A stretch of DNA of 38,436 bases from Candidatus Enterococcus stercoripullorum (lineage in GTDB: Bacteria; Bacillota; Bacilli; Lactobacillales; Enterococcaceae), in the NCBI GenBank assembly GCA_019120335.1, contig DWVH01000005.1, positions 1-38,436 on the forward strand, read 5' to 3'. Shown piece after piece: positions 7,955 to 15,306 of this stretch. A model generated the notes under the pieces. It saw nothing but the letters and a program-made list of their open reading frames with translations. It made no database searches and was not told the DNA's origin. Position numbers and translations under genes: made by a program. The number at the start of each line of letters is the position of its first letter. Within the stretch, counting starts at the first letter, position 1.

Positions 7955-8566
7955 GTGAAAATATTGTCTTTTGTACTTACTTCCAGTGTCCTATACTGGT
8001 CGACTGCCTTAGATTTGTTAGTCATCTTGATGTTGGTTAATAATCGCTATTCGAGTAAAAAGCAAGCAAAAAAAATTGCTGCGGGCCAATTCATTGGTTC
8101 AAATGGTCTAATTGTTGTCAGCTTATTTTTAGCCTTTGTGTTGCATTTTGTACCTCAACATTGGATCTTAGGCTTTTTAGGCTTAATTCCGCTGGGCTTT
8201 GGATTGAAATATTTATTTTTTGGCGATGATGATGAAGAAAAAGTCGAAGCAACCTTGTCGACGCGCAAGGATAAAAATTTATTATGGACGGTCGCTTTGA
8301 TTGCCTTCGCTTCTTGTGGGGCGGATAATATTGGTTTATTTACGCCTTACTTCTTAACCCTATCGGCAGCTAAAGTAATTGGAACTTTAGTTATTTTTGA
8401 ATTAAATATTATCCTCTTAATTATTTTAGGAAAAGCATTGGCCCAATTAACTTTTGTAAGTGAATTTTTAGAACATTTTGGTCGCTGGGTTATGGCGGCA
8501 GTTTATATTGGTCTTGGTATCATGATTATCATCGAATCAGGTACGTGGGCACATTTTTTCGGCTAG
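7955..8566 (+). CDS. Cadmium-resistance transporter family (CadD-like) membrane protein
   Basis: A protein of about 200 residues with roughly five hydrophobic segments and a central acidic loop (FFGDDDEEKVE). STALDLLVILMLVNNRY and ASCGADNIGLFTPYF, with buried Asp and Cys residues, match the CadD/LysE-type cation exporter family that gives cadmium resistance in staphylococci. The substrate here may be another divalent metal. GTG 7955 overlaps its own ribosome site (TAGGTGA), so TTG 7964 may be the true start. It follows uspA by 35 bases and may belong to the same transcript. Confidence 0.75.
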   Translation: MKILSFVLTSSVLYWSTALDLLVILMLVNNRYSSKKQAKKIAAGQFIGSNGLIVVSLFLAFVLHFVPQHWILGFLGLIPLGFGLKYLFFGDDDEEKVEATLSTRKDKNLLWTVALIAFASCGADNIGLFTPYFLTLSAAKVIGTLVIFELNIILLIILGKALAQLTFVSEFLEHFGRWVMAAVYIGLGIMIIIESGTWAHFFG

Positions 8567-8599
8567 GTGGTAGTTGTATCTTTACGCCTAGCTTTTTCT
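8561..8599 (+). terminator. Possible terminator after cadD-like gene
   Basis: GCTAGG at the gene end pairs with CCTAGC about 19 bases later, followed by TTTTTCTTT. The short stem and long loop make it weak. Confidence 0.35.
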
Positions 8600-8644
8600 T
8601 TGATAAGATAGCCTATGTGTATGAAAAGTAAAGGAGAAAAGAGA

Positions 8645-9256
8645 ATGATTTTTGCTTATAATAGAGCGCATGTCGGCGACTGCTTGATGGTTATCTGCGC
8701 AAATGATAAAAATTTGGAACAAACGGTAGAAAGAAAAGGCAATGTTGCCCAAATTAAAACCGTTGATGGCACCATTGTGGGTTATAATTTCTTTGAAGTT
8801 TCAACTTATTTACCCTTAACAGCTCAAGGTCAAGTGAAATTAACACAAGAGCAAGTAGGCGTATTGAATGAAGAATTACAAAAATCTGGCTTTGCGGAAA
8901 GTTTGACTTATGATGCTAGTCCAAAATTTATGGTCGGTTTTGTGAAAGAATGCGTGCCACATCCTGATAGTGATCATTTATCTATTACACAAATTGATTT
9001 TGATGGCAAACACGAAAGCCTACAAATTGTTTGTGGTGCACCTAATATTCGCAAAAATTTAAAAGTCGTAGTTGCTTTGCCAGGTGCGATGATGCCAGAT
9101 GGAATGATGATTTGGTCTGGCGAATTACGTGGAGAAAAGAGCTTTGGTATGATTTGTTCAGCCCGCGAACTTCAATTACCAAATGCCCCAATGAAACGTG
9201 GTATTTTAGAATTAGGACCAGATGCAATTGTTGGTTCAGAATTTGTATTAGCATAA
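8645..9256 (+). CDS. ytpR: YtpR-like tRNA-binding domain protein
   Basis: A 203-residue protein whose C-terminal half is an EMAP/PheT-type tRNA-binding OB fold: VGFVKECVPHPDSDHL, IVCGAPNIRKNLKVVVALPG and ELRGEKSFGMICSAREL are typical. The N-terminal about 90 residues match the DUF4479 domain of YtpR. It is probably an RNA-binding protein of unknown role. The start is the ATG at 8645, 8 bases after AAGGAG; an upstream in-frame ATG at 8615 would precede the ribosome site. A terminator closes the run that began at pepA. Confidence 0.88.
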   Translation: MIFAYNRAHVGDCLMVICANDKNLEQTVERKGNVAQIKTVDGTIVGYNFFEVSTYLPLTAQGQVKLTQEQVGVLNEELQKSGFAESLTYDASPKFMVGFVKECVPHPDSDHLSITQIDFDGKHESLQIVCGAPNIRKNLKVVVALPGAMMPDGMMIWSGELRGEKSFGMICSARELQLPNAPMKRGILELGPDAIVGSEFVLA

Positions 9257-9260
9257 TCAA

Positions 9261-9299
9261 AAAAGAAGTGGCCCGATACTTTGGACCACTTCTTTTTTT
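9261..9299 (+). terminator. Terminator after ytpR
   Basis: AAAAGAAGTGG (9261-9271) pairs with CCACTTCTTTT (9286-9296) and runs into a T tract. Confidence 0.88.
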
Positions 9300-9304
9300 C
9301 TAAG

Positions 9305-9455
9305 CGAGCTGGCTCACAACGTTATTTGACGGTGTGAGCCAGCTAGACATTGTGAAATTCGCCCTCCCGCTTATGAAAATCTCCTTTCATCCGATTTTCT
9401 CAGCGGGAGGTAAGCACTGCAATTTCTTCTAGGCTTTCCAAGCTGCCTCACAACC
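9305..9455 (-). repeat. Modular palindromic repeat, type B
   Basis: The centre is a hairpin: CCTCCCGCT...GAAAATC pairs with GATTTTC...AGCGGGAGG (about 9363-9411). The flanks contain AGCTGGCTCAC and GTGAGCCAGCT, an 11-bp perfect inverted repeat at 9308-9318/9333-9343, around a copy of the junction sequence TTTGACGGTGT. No open frame is convincing. Confidence 0.8.
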
Positions 9456-9592
9456 TTATTTGACGGTGTAAATCGACTAGCTACTTCGGCGTATAAGCCA
9501 CCCCGTCTGGGAAAGTCTTTACTTCTCGGACTTTCCCGACGGGGTGGACAACCTTATCCGCTCGTAGCTGACCAAGTCGATTTACAACCTTA
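9447..9592 (-). repeat. Modular palindromic repeat, type A
   Basis: Outer arms GTAAATCGACT (9468-9478) and AGTCGATTTAC (9575-9585) enclose AGCTAC/GTAGCT arms and a long central stem (CCACCCCGTC with GACGGGGTGG, and GGGAAAGTC with GACTTTCCC). It adjoins the type-B unit through the shared TTATTTGACGGTGT junction. The stop codon of the downstream small gene lies at its edge. Confidence 0.85.
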
Positions 9593-9760
9593 TCCTATTA
9601 TATTGTCGTTTTGGATTGCTCTTCTAATGGCGCTTAGATAGTTTTCTTCTTCAGATTGGCGTTGTTCTTCACGATAAGCTAAATTTTCTAAGCGTTCATT
9701 GGTTTCATCTAGTTTTCTAAGTAATTGGACGATTAATGTTTGTAAATCATTGTTATTCAT
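9590..9760 (-). CDS. Small 56-residue charged coiled-coil protein
   Basis: The protein starts MNNNDLQTLIVQLLRKLDET and continues with ERLENLAYREEQRQSEEENY, a strongly charged helix with heptad-like leucines, probably a coiled coil. The ATG lies 2 bases after the MFS stop codon, and AAAGGTG in the end of the MFS gene sits 7 bases before it, so translation is probably coupled. No family is recognised; it could be a subunit or regulator of the transporter. The stop falls in the edge of a repeat element, so the repeat may have shortened or replaced the original 3' end. Confidence 0.65.
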   Translation of the reverse strand: MNNNDLQTLIVQLLRKLDETNERLENLAYREEQRQSEEENYLSAIRRAIQNDNIIG

Positions 9761-9762
9761 AA

Positions 9763-10992
9763 TTAAGCACCTTTACTTTCTGTTGAGATTTCGATGATTT
9801 TATTGTTAGCATATTTTGGTCTGTAGAATAATTTATAAAGGACAGCACAAACAATTGGTAATAGACCTGAAACAAAGTATAGTTGTGGGAAATTCAAGAA
9901 TTGATGAAGTTCACCTAAAATATAAGGTCCCACGCCAAGTCCTAGATCCAAGCCGATAAAGTAAGTCGATAAAGCAATTCCAATATGATGGCCATCACAA
10001 GTTTTGAGACATACAGCTTGTCCATTTGACATAAATGTGCCATAGCCTAGGCCGACTAATGCACCAGAGAATAGTAATAACCAGCTAGAATTTGTAATAC
10101 TTAGTGAAAATAAGCCAAGTGTTAAAAATAAGTAGCTAGGATACATAACATAATTTTCACCTTTCGCATCAAAAATACGACCGGTCATTGGACGAGTTGC
10201 AGTAATGACTAATGCATAGACGACAAAGAAAAATGAACTTGCGGTAACTAAATGGATTTCCTTCGCATAAGAAGAAAGGAAAGATAAGACACAAGAATAA
10301 GCAACACCCATAATAAAGGCGATTCCTGAAATAAATCCAACTTTCTTTTCAAGGAAGGTATTTAGTTTCCAAGATTCAAGCATTTCACGATGTTCTTTGG
10401 TAATTTGGATGTTTTTAACAGGAAAGACAAAACAAGCAATTGAAGTAAGTAAAATAAGGACAATTGAAAAAATAATAATAAAGTAAAAGCTTGTATTGTT
10501 TAGTAAAATCATTCCGATAAATGGACCAATGGCAGCGGCTAAACTAGTACTTAAACCATAGTAGTTAATCCCTTCACCATGTTTTGATTCTGGAATATAA
10601 GCTGTAACAATCGCATTAGTAGCTGTTGAAACTGTACCATAACCAAAACCATTTAATAAACGTACTAGATATAAAATTTGAATGCTTGGAATATAAAGGT
10701 AAGCAATCGTCGTTAATAAATAAAATAGTGCGCCATAACGTAAGACAGCTTTACGACCAATTAGTTCTAGTTTTTTCCCCATAAATAATCGTGCCAATAA
10801 AGTTCCGATGATATAAATACCAGAAGCAAGTCCGGCTTGACCTAGAGTTGCTTGTAATTGGTCTTGGGCAATTACGGCGATAATCACCATTAATAGGTAA
10901 TACACCAGATACACGACGAAGTTAATCAGGGTAATACTGATGAACCCTTTGTTAAATAGTTTGTCTACTGAATTTTCCACGAGATTTCTCAT
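9763..10992 (-). CDS. Major facilitator superfamily transporter
   Basis: A 409-residue membrane protein with about 12 hydrophobic segments. The loop after segment 2 reads LARLFMGKKLELIGRKAVL, a degenerate MFS motif A, and LVRLLNGFGYGTVSTATNAI resembles motif C-like stretches of drug/proton antiporters, so efflux is plausible. The substrate cannot be told. AAGGAG is only one base from the ATG; an in-frame GTG four codons later is 13 bases away, so the start is uncertain. It is divergent from a Crp/Fnr-type regulator gene, which may control it, and is followed by a coupled 56-codon gene. Confidence 0.85.
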   Translation of the reverse strand: MRNLVENSVDKLFNKGFISITLINFVVYLVYYLLMVIIAVIAQDQLQATLGQAGLASGIYIIGTLLARLFMGKKLELIGRKAVLRYGALFYLLTTIAYLYIPSIQILYLVRLLNGFGYGTVSTATNAIVTAYIPESKHGEGINYYGLSTSLAAAIGPFIGMILLNNTSFYFIIIFSIVLILLTSIACFVFPVKNIQITKEHREMLESWKLNTFLEKKVGFISGIAFIMGVAYSCVLSFLSSYAKEIHLVTASSFFFVVYALVITATRPMTGRIFDAKGENYVMYPSYLFLTLGLFSLSITNSSWLLLFSGALVGLGYGTFMSNGQAVCLKTCDGHHIGIALSTYFIGLDLGLGVGPYILGELHQFLNFPQLYFVSGLLPIVCAVLYKLFYRPKYANNKIIEISTESKGA

Positions 10993-11286
10993 ACTCCTTT
11001 TTTCATTTTTTTGAAAATAGATTGTGAATAAATAATCATTCTATTTTCATTTTTTAAAAGTGAATAAGCCCCGAGATGCGTTTGAATATGGGATGTTTTA
11101 TGTAAAAAGAAATTGATAGAAGGTCATAAAAATCAAGGGAAAAACGCACCTCAGTGGGATTATCAATCACTTGTGAGCCTACTATACACGCATTTGATAA
11201 ACAAAAAATGCGACTTTGCTATAAAAAATTGTAAAAAACATTTAAATTTCACAAAGAATATATACAAATGTTGTTGAGTTTTGCGG
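10993..11286. other. MFS-regulator divergent intergenic region with long inverted repeat
   Basis: This A/T-rich gap holds the promoters of the divergent MFS and Crp/Fnr genes. GAGATGCGTTT (11073-11083) and AAACGCACCTC (11142-11152) are complementary at 10 of 11 positions and enclose 58 bases. Other possible sites are TTGTGAA near 11030, TCACTTGTGA at 11167-11176 and TTTCACAA near 11247, which resemble Crp-type TGTGA half-sites. No gene was found. Confidence 0.45.
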
Positions 11287-11292
11287 TATAAT
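11287..11292 (+). promoter_or_regulatory. -10 box of the Crp/Fnr-like gene
   Basis: Consensus TATAAT lies 69 bases before the ATG. The -35 region (about 11264-11269) is poor, which would fit dependence on an activator. Confidence 0.4.
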
Positions 11293-11360
11293 CAGTTTAA
11301 TAAAGAATGAAAGTTTTTCTGAAAGTGAATGAAAAAGTGGATTGAGTGGGGGAGTTTTTG

Positions 11361-12017
11361 ATGGATGACCAAATATTGCAAAAGTATTTAAACAAGGGAA
11401 ATTTTCCTGTTGTAGTAAAGGAAAAGAAAAAGTATTTAATGTATGAAGGTATTCAGGATCGCTATGTTTATATTTTAAAAGATGGAATCATTAAAACCTC
11501 CGTCATTTCTAGAGATGGTCGCGAATTTAATCTACGCTATATCACAGGTCTGGAAATTGTATCACTGTTGAAAGATGAGTATTCTCAGTTTACCGATTCA
11601 CCATTTAATATCCGAATTGAATCTGAAAAAGCAGAACTATATCAAATCGACCGGGTACAGTTTTGGAAAGATGTCAATGAAAGTAAAGAATTGCAACTTT
11701 ATGTAAAGGATTATTACCGAGTACGTCTGCTTTATGCGATGAAAAAACTGCAACAAATGCTGATGAATGGTAAATTTGGCGCAGTTTGCACGCAATTATA
11801 TGATTTATATGAAAGTTTTGGCGTTGAAACTTCTGAAGGGATTTTAATCGATTTTGTGGTCACTAATGAAGAGATTGCGCATTTTTGTGGCATTGCTTCA
11901 GCTAGCAGTGTTAACCGTATGATGCAGCAGTTGAAAGATTCGGGTGCTATTGAGATGAGCAAACGAAAAATATTGATTAAAGACCTGGAAGCAATAAAAG
12001 AAAATATTATATTTTAA
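11361..12017 (+). CDS. Crp/Fnr-family transcriptional regulator
   Basis: A 218-residue protein with an N-terminal cyclic-nucleotide-binding-like barrel (KKKYLMYEGIQDRYVYILKD is the typical first strand and turn) and a C-terminal winged helix-turn-helix (VTNEEIAHFCGIASASSVNR, with MMQQLKDSGAI following). The N-terminal Cys cluster of Fnr is absent, so it is not a classical iron-sulfur oxygen sensor; PrfA- or ArcR-like members are closer in style. I chose ATG 11361, 7 bases after GGGGGAG, over the GTG at 11346 inside that site. It probably controls the divergent MFS gene. Confidence 0.85.
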   Translation: MDDQILQKYLNKGNFPVVVKEKKKYLMYEGIQDRYVYILKDGIIKTSVISRDGREFNLRYITGLEIVSLLKDEYSQFTDSPFNIRIESEKAELYQIDRVQFWKDVNESKELQLYVKDYYRVRLLYAMKKLQQMLMNGKFGAVCTQLYDLYESFGVETSEGILIDFVVTNEEIAHFCGIASASSVNRMMQQLKDSGAIEMSKRKILIKDLEAIKENIIF

Positions 12018-12195
12018 TAAGGTTGTGAGAAGGGTCGACCAGCTACGAGCGGATAAGGTTGTCCAACACGTCGGGAAAGTCCGAGAAGTAAAGACTTTCC
12101 CAGACGGGGTGGCTTATACGCCGATGTAGCTACCCTTCGAACACCGTCAAATAAGATTGTGAGAAGGGTCGACCAGCTACGAGCGAATAAGGTTA
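12018..12195 (+). repeat. Modular palindromic repeat, type A, with GAAGGGT arms
   Basis: The central stem matches other type-A copies (GTCGGGAAAGTC with GACTTTCCCAGAC). The outer arms are GAAGGGT (12029-12035) and ACCCTTC (12132-12138), different from the ATCGACT/AGTCGAT arms of the copies at 9.5 and 18.7 kb but again complementary. A second copy of the left arm begins after ACACCGTCAAATAAG near 12141-12155. It sits between convergent genes. Confidence 0.85.
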
Positions 12196-12216
12196 TGAAG
12201 AAGCTGTGATTACATA

Positions 12217-12258
12217 AAAAAAGGAAATAGCCATTCAACGTTGGCTATTTCCTTTTTT
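12217..12258. terminator. Bidirectional terminator, htrA side
   Basis: A perfect 17-bp stem (12217-12233 with 12242-12258) with an A-run on one side and a T-run on the other ends both the regulator transcript and htrA. Confidence 0.88.
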
Positions 12259-12259
12259 C

Positions 12260-13513
12260 TTATTTACTTTCATTAATTGATTGGTCTACTGTTAGATGTA
12301 CGGTGGTTGTCTTTTTGTCGTTGCCACGATAGTAAGTCACTTTAATGCTGTCACCGACTTGTTTTTTATAAAGAGCCGCTCTTAAAGCAGTGCCATCGTT
12401 GACCTTTTCGCCATCAATTTCAGTAATGACATCATATTGTTTCAAGCCAGCTTTTTCTGCAGGAGTAGCACTATTGACTTGAGCAAGCACGACACCTTCA
12501 TTTAATGAGCTAGGTACTTTTAAGATGTTCGTTTTTTGTTGATCAGATAAAGCATTCAAATCAACGGTTCTAACACCTAAAGCAGGACGAGTCACTTTCC
12601 CACTTTGTTCTAGTTGGTTAATAATATTGACTACATCATTACTTGGAATTGCAAAGCCCATACCTTCAACACTTACACCAGAACTTGAGGTTGAAGTGGT
12701 AGCAATTTTACTTGAGTTAATTCCAATAACTTGACCGGCAATATTAATTAATGGACCACCAGAGTTACCAGGGTTAATGGCTGCATCAGTTTGGATGGCA
12801 TTGATATTGACTTCTTGGCCGGAATCATTTTCACTCACGACTTGACGATTTAAAGAAGAAACAATTCCTTCAGTCACTGAGTTGGCATAATCGGTTCCTA
12901 ATGGTGATCCGATGGCGATGGCAGGTTCACCAACTTTTAGACTATCTGAATCTCCAAAAGTAGCAACCGTTGAAACTTTATCACTAGCAATTTTGATTAC
13001 CGCCAAGTCAGTATAGCTGTCCGTACCAACTAATTCAGCATCGACTTTGGTACCGTCTGCTAGTAAGACTTGTAACGCATTTTGACCTTCAACCACGTGA
13101 TTATTTGTCACAATATAAGCATATTTACCTTCTTTTTTATAAATTACGCCACTACCTTCACTGGCTGTTTCCAAAGTGCCGCTATTATGATTGCTACTAT
13201 TTCCTTGTTGGGCACCAAAGAAATCTTCTAAACCGCCCGTGCCTTGTGCGTTTTGATTTTGTAAATTAATGATTGAAACGACTGCGCCTTGTACTTTAGA
13301 GACCGCTTTTGTTACGTCGCTTTCTACATTATATTTCACATTTTGAACTTTAGTTGCATTCTGTGCACTTTGAATGCCTGTTGAGCTAGTCGCATTATTC
13401 ATTCCGGTGACTGCGTACATCCCACCAAAAGCAAGTGCACCACCAATCACACCGCTACAAATGCCGATACCAAATCTTTTCATAATTGTATTTGAATTTT
13501 TTCTTCTACTCAT
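12260..13513 (-). CDS. htrA: Membrane-anchored HtrA/DegP serine protease
   Basis: A 417-residue surface quality-control protease that degrades misfolded exported proteins. An N-terminal membrane anchor (IGICSGVIGGALAFGGMYAV) is followed by a Ser/Gly/Asn-rich stretch, a trypsin-like domain with His139 (TNNHVVEG), Asp169 (TDLAVIK) and Ser251 (GNSGGP), and one C-terminal PDZ domain (residues about 310-405). GAGGAGG precedes the ATG. The htrA-rlmH neighbourhood is conserved in many lactic acid bacteria; here the two are divergent, with a DnaA-box cluster between them. Confidence 0.93.
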   Translation of the reverse strand: MSRRKNSNTIMKRFGIGICSGVIGGALAFGGMYAVTGMNNATSSTGIQSAQNATKVQNVKYNVESDVTKAVSKVQGAVVSIINLQNQNAQGTGGLEDFFGAQQGNSSNHNSGTLETASEGSGVIYKKEGKYAYIVTNNHVVEGQNALQVLLADGTKVDAELVGTDSYTDLAVIKIASDKVSTVATFGDSDSLKVGEPAIAIGSPLGTDYANSVTEGIVSSLNRQVVSENDSGQEVNINAIQTDAAINPGNSGGPLINIAGQVIGINSSKIATTSTSSSGVSVEGMGFAIPSNDVVNIINQLEQSGKVTRPALGVRTVDLNALSDQQKTNILKVPSSLNEGVVLAQVNSATPAEKAGLKQYDVITEIDGEKVNDGTALRAALYKKQVGDSIKVTYYRGNDKKTTTVHLTVDQSINESK

Positions 13514-13710
13514 AAATTTTTTCCTCCTCTGACTTAAGTTGTTCTGTCTCCCAACGTTAAGTATGTTTCATTTATTTACGTTTTTATGTATTCCTTATTT
13601 ACAATCCTATCTTAGCGCGAAGTTATGAAAAAAATATGAAGAGGATTGGGTAAAAAGTTTGTAAATTTTTGAAGAATTTTCTTAATATTCATTTTACTGT
13701 ATTCACAATT

Positions 13711-13889
13711 TGTGGACAAGGTTTGAGGATAAAAAATTTGAAGTTATCCACAATGCTGTGGAAAATGTGAAAAAGATAGATAAAACAGATGTTCGTGCTA
13801 AAAAAGGGGGGATTTAAGTATTTATTGCCACAATGGTGTGGATAATTCTGTGCATAATGTGGATAAAGCTGTGGGAAAATAGTGGATAA
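13711..13889. promoter_or_regulatory. Cluster of DnaA boxes between htrA and rlmH
   Basis: Three perfect DnaA boxes (TTATCCACA at 13744; its complement TGTGGATAA at 13837 and 13858) and four with one mismatch (13711, 13757, 13849, 13881) lie within 180 bases, mostly in one orientation; a two-mismatch copy is at 13870. The flanks 13620-13710 are A/T rich. The rest of the 456-base gap holds the htrA and rlmH promoters. It could be a DnaA-titration or replication-control site. Confidence 0.7.
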
Positions 13890-13907
13890 CTTTTTGGCTA
13901 TTCTGAT

Positions 13908-13936
13908 TAGTCAAAAAGAATAAAAATAGTTATAAT
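13908..13936 (+). promoter_or_regulatory. rlmH promoter
   Basis: Consensus TATAAT (13931-13936) lies 34 bases before the ATG; the -35 (TAGTCA at 13908-13913, 17-base spacer) is weak. The last DnaA box ends 18 bases upstream of it. Confidence 0.5.
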
Positions 13937-13969
13937 AGTTTTGAATAGATTAAATGAAAGGATTATGTA

Positions 13970-14449
13970 ATGAATATCAAAATTATTGGTGTCGGTAAAT
14001 TAAAGGAGAAGTATTTAGTACAGGCGATGCAAGAATATCTAAAACGTCTACAAGCCTATGCAAAAGTGGAAGTCATTGAGCTAGCGGATGAAAAAGCGCC
14101 GGAAAATTTAAGCGAAACACAAATGATGCAAATTAAAGATAAAGAAGGCGAACGAATCTTAGCTAAAATTAAAGATCAAGAATATGTGATTGCCTTAGCG
14201 ATAGAAGGAAAAAATCCAAGTAGTGAAGCTTTTGCCCAAAAAATCGAAAATCTAGGTATTCAAGGGAAAAGTCAACTTGTCTTTGTCATAGGAGGTTCAC
14301 TTGGATTGTCGCCAGCCGTGATTCAACGAAGCAATGCGCAGATTTCTTTTGGTAAGATGACTTTTCCTCATCAATTAATGCGGGTCATGTTAACAGAACA
14401 AATTTATCGCGCCTTTCGTATTATTCATAACCAACCCTATCATAAGTGA
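13970..14449 (+). CDS. rlmH: 23S rRNA (pseudouridine1915-N3)-methyltransferase RlmH
   Basis: A 159-residue SPOUT methyltransferase that uses SAM to methylate pseudouridine 1915 in helix 69 of 23S rRNA on whole ribosomes. Start [16 protein letters not shown], the SAM-site [10 protein letters not shown] and the C-terminal [12 protein letters not shown] are near-invariant features; length is standard. AAAGGA precedes the ATG. The 3' end keeps TATCATAAGTGA, similar to the core used by SCC elements in staphylococcal rlmH, but no element is inserted. Confidence 0.95.
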   Translation: MNIKIIGVGKLKEKYLVQAMQEYLKRLQAYAKVEVIELADEKAPENLSETQMMQIKDKEGERILAKIKDQEYVIALAIEGKNPSSEAFAQKIENLGIQGKSQLVFVIGGSLGLSPAVIQRSNAQISFGKMTFPHQLMRVMLTEQIYRAFRIIHNQPYHK

Positions 14450-14460
14450 ATGAGGTGAAA

Positions 14461-15159
14461 ATGTTGACAAATAGAGAAGACAAACAAACCAAACAAATGC
14501 CTGAATTATTTTCTGAATTGCGTCAAAGTGTGGTGCATTTACCTAAAGTCATTCGCAACGCTTCAGGAATTAGTATATACGGCAAAAGAATCAAAAGTAT
14601 TATTTACACGATGGACGTTGCTTTGATTGCAAATAATGATGCGGATGCGATTTTAGCCGTCTATCCATGGACGCCCAATACTAGAATTTTATCCGCTATC
14701 TCTCAAGTAGCCCAAGTACCTATTTTCGCAGGAATTGGTGGAGGCCTAACTTCAGGTAAGCGTTCAGCTAGACTAGGAACTTTTGCGGAAGAACATGGCG
14801 CTTATGGTGTGGTGCTAAATGGGCCGACCTCAGTTGAAACCATTGAAGCCGTCAATGATACAGTGGATATCCCAATTATTTATACTGTGGTTAATGATAA
14901 AAGAGATTTAGGAAAGTTAATTGAAGCAGGTGTGGATATCTTTAATGTAGCTGGTGGTAAAGATACCGCAAAACTGGTTCGTTGGATTCGTGAAAGCTAT
15001 CCTACTTTTCCAATTATGGCATCTGGTGGTAAGACCGACGAGCAAATCATGGAAACAATTAATGCAGGGGCCAATGCGATTACCTTTACTGCTTATGGAC
15101 AGACGGAAAAATACTTCCAAAGTAAAATGGAAGAATATCGCAAAAAAACGGAAGACTAG
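14461..15159 (+). CDS. TIM-barrel protein of unknown activity
   Basis: About 233 residues with a beta/alpha-barrel pattern: ADAILAVYPW, VPIFAGIGGGLTSGKRSA, GVVLNGPTSVETIEAV, GVDIFNVAGGKDT and the C-terminal FPIMASGGKT with GANAITFTAYG. The last two resemble the phosphate-binding end of ThiE/NanE-like barrels, so a phosphorylated substrate is plausible. Related genes are often labelled hydrolase without proof. AGGTGA at 14453 suits TTG 14464 or ATG 14461 as start; an in-frame GTG overlapping the rlmH stop is less likely. It is co-transcribed with rlmH. Confidence 0.7.
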   Translation: MLTNREDKQTKQMPELFSELRQSVVHLPKVIRNASGISIYGKRIKSIIYTMDVALIANNDADAILAVYPWTPNTRILSAISQVAQVPIFAGIGGGLTSGKRSARLGTFAEEHGAYGVVLNGPTSVETIEAVNDTVDIPIIYTVVNDKRDLGKLIEAGVDIFNVAGGKDTAKLVRWIRESYPTFPIMASGGKTDEQIMETINAGANAITFTAYGQTEKYFQSKMEEYRKKTED

Positions 15160-15164
15160 TGTTG

Positions 15165-15209
15165 AAAACCATTCTTTGAGTTTAATTGTAGCTTGAAGAA
15201 TGGTTTTTT
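15165..15209 (+). terminator. Terminator after rlmH unit
   Basis: AAAACCATTCTT (15165-15176) pairs with AAGAATGGTTTT (15196-15207) and a T tract follows. Confidence 0.85.
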
Positions 15210-15240
15210 GGTGATAAATATTTTCTATCTAGTCATATCA

Positions 15241-15269
15241 TTGAAAGCCATAAAAAGCTTGAGTATACT
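15241..15269 (+). promoter_or_regulatory. Promoter of the sulfur amino acid operon
   Basis: TTGAAA (15241-15246), a 17-base spacer and TATACT (15264-15269), 37 bases before the first ATG. No T-box or SAM riboswitch fits in the short leader. Confidence 0.7.
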
Positions 15270-15306
15270 AATATTAATCGATAAATCTAAAGAACGGAGT
15301 GAAAAG

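Noticed and set aside
12014-12238. A 74-codon minus-strand frame after the Crp/Fnr-like gene
   Set aside because: It is made of a type-A palindromic repeat and part of a terminator stem; similar frames appear wherever the repeat occurs, and no ribosome site is present.
13970-14449. A possible SCC-type element at the rlmH 3' end
   Set aside because: The att-like TATCATAAGTGA is present as part of the rlmH coding end, but no recombinase, second att copy or cargo follows; the next gene starts within bases.
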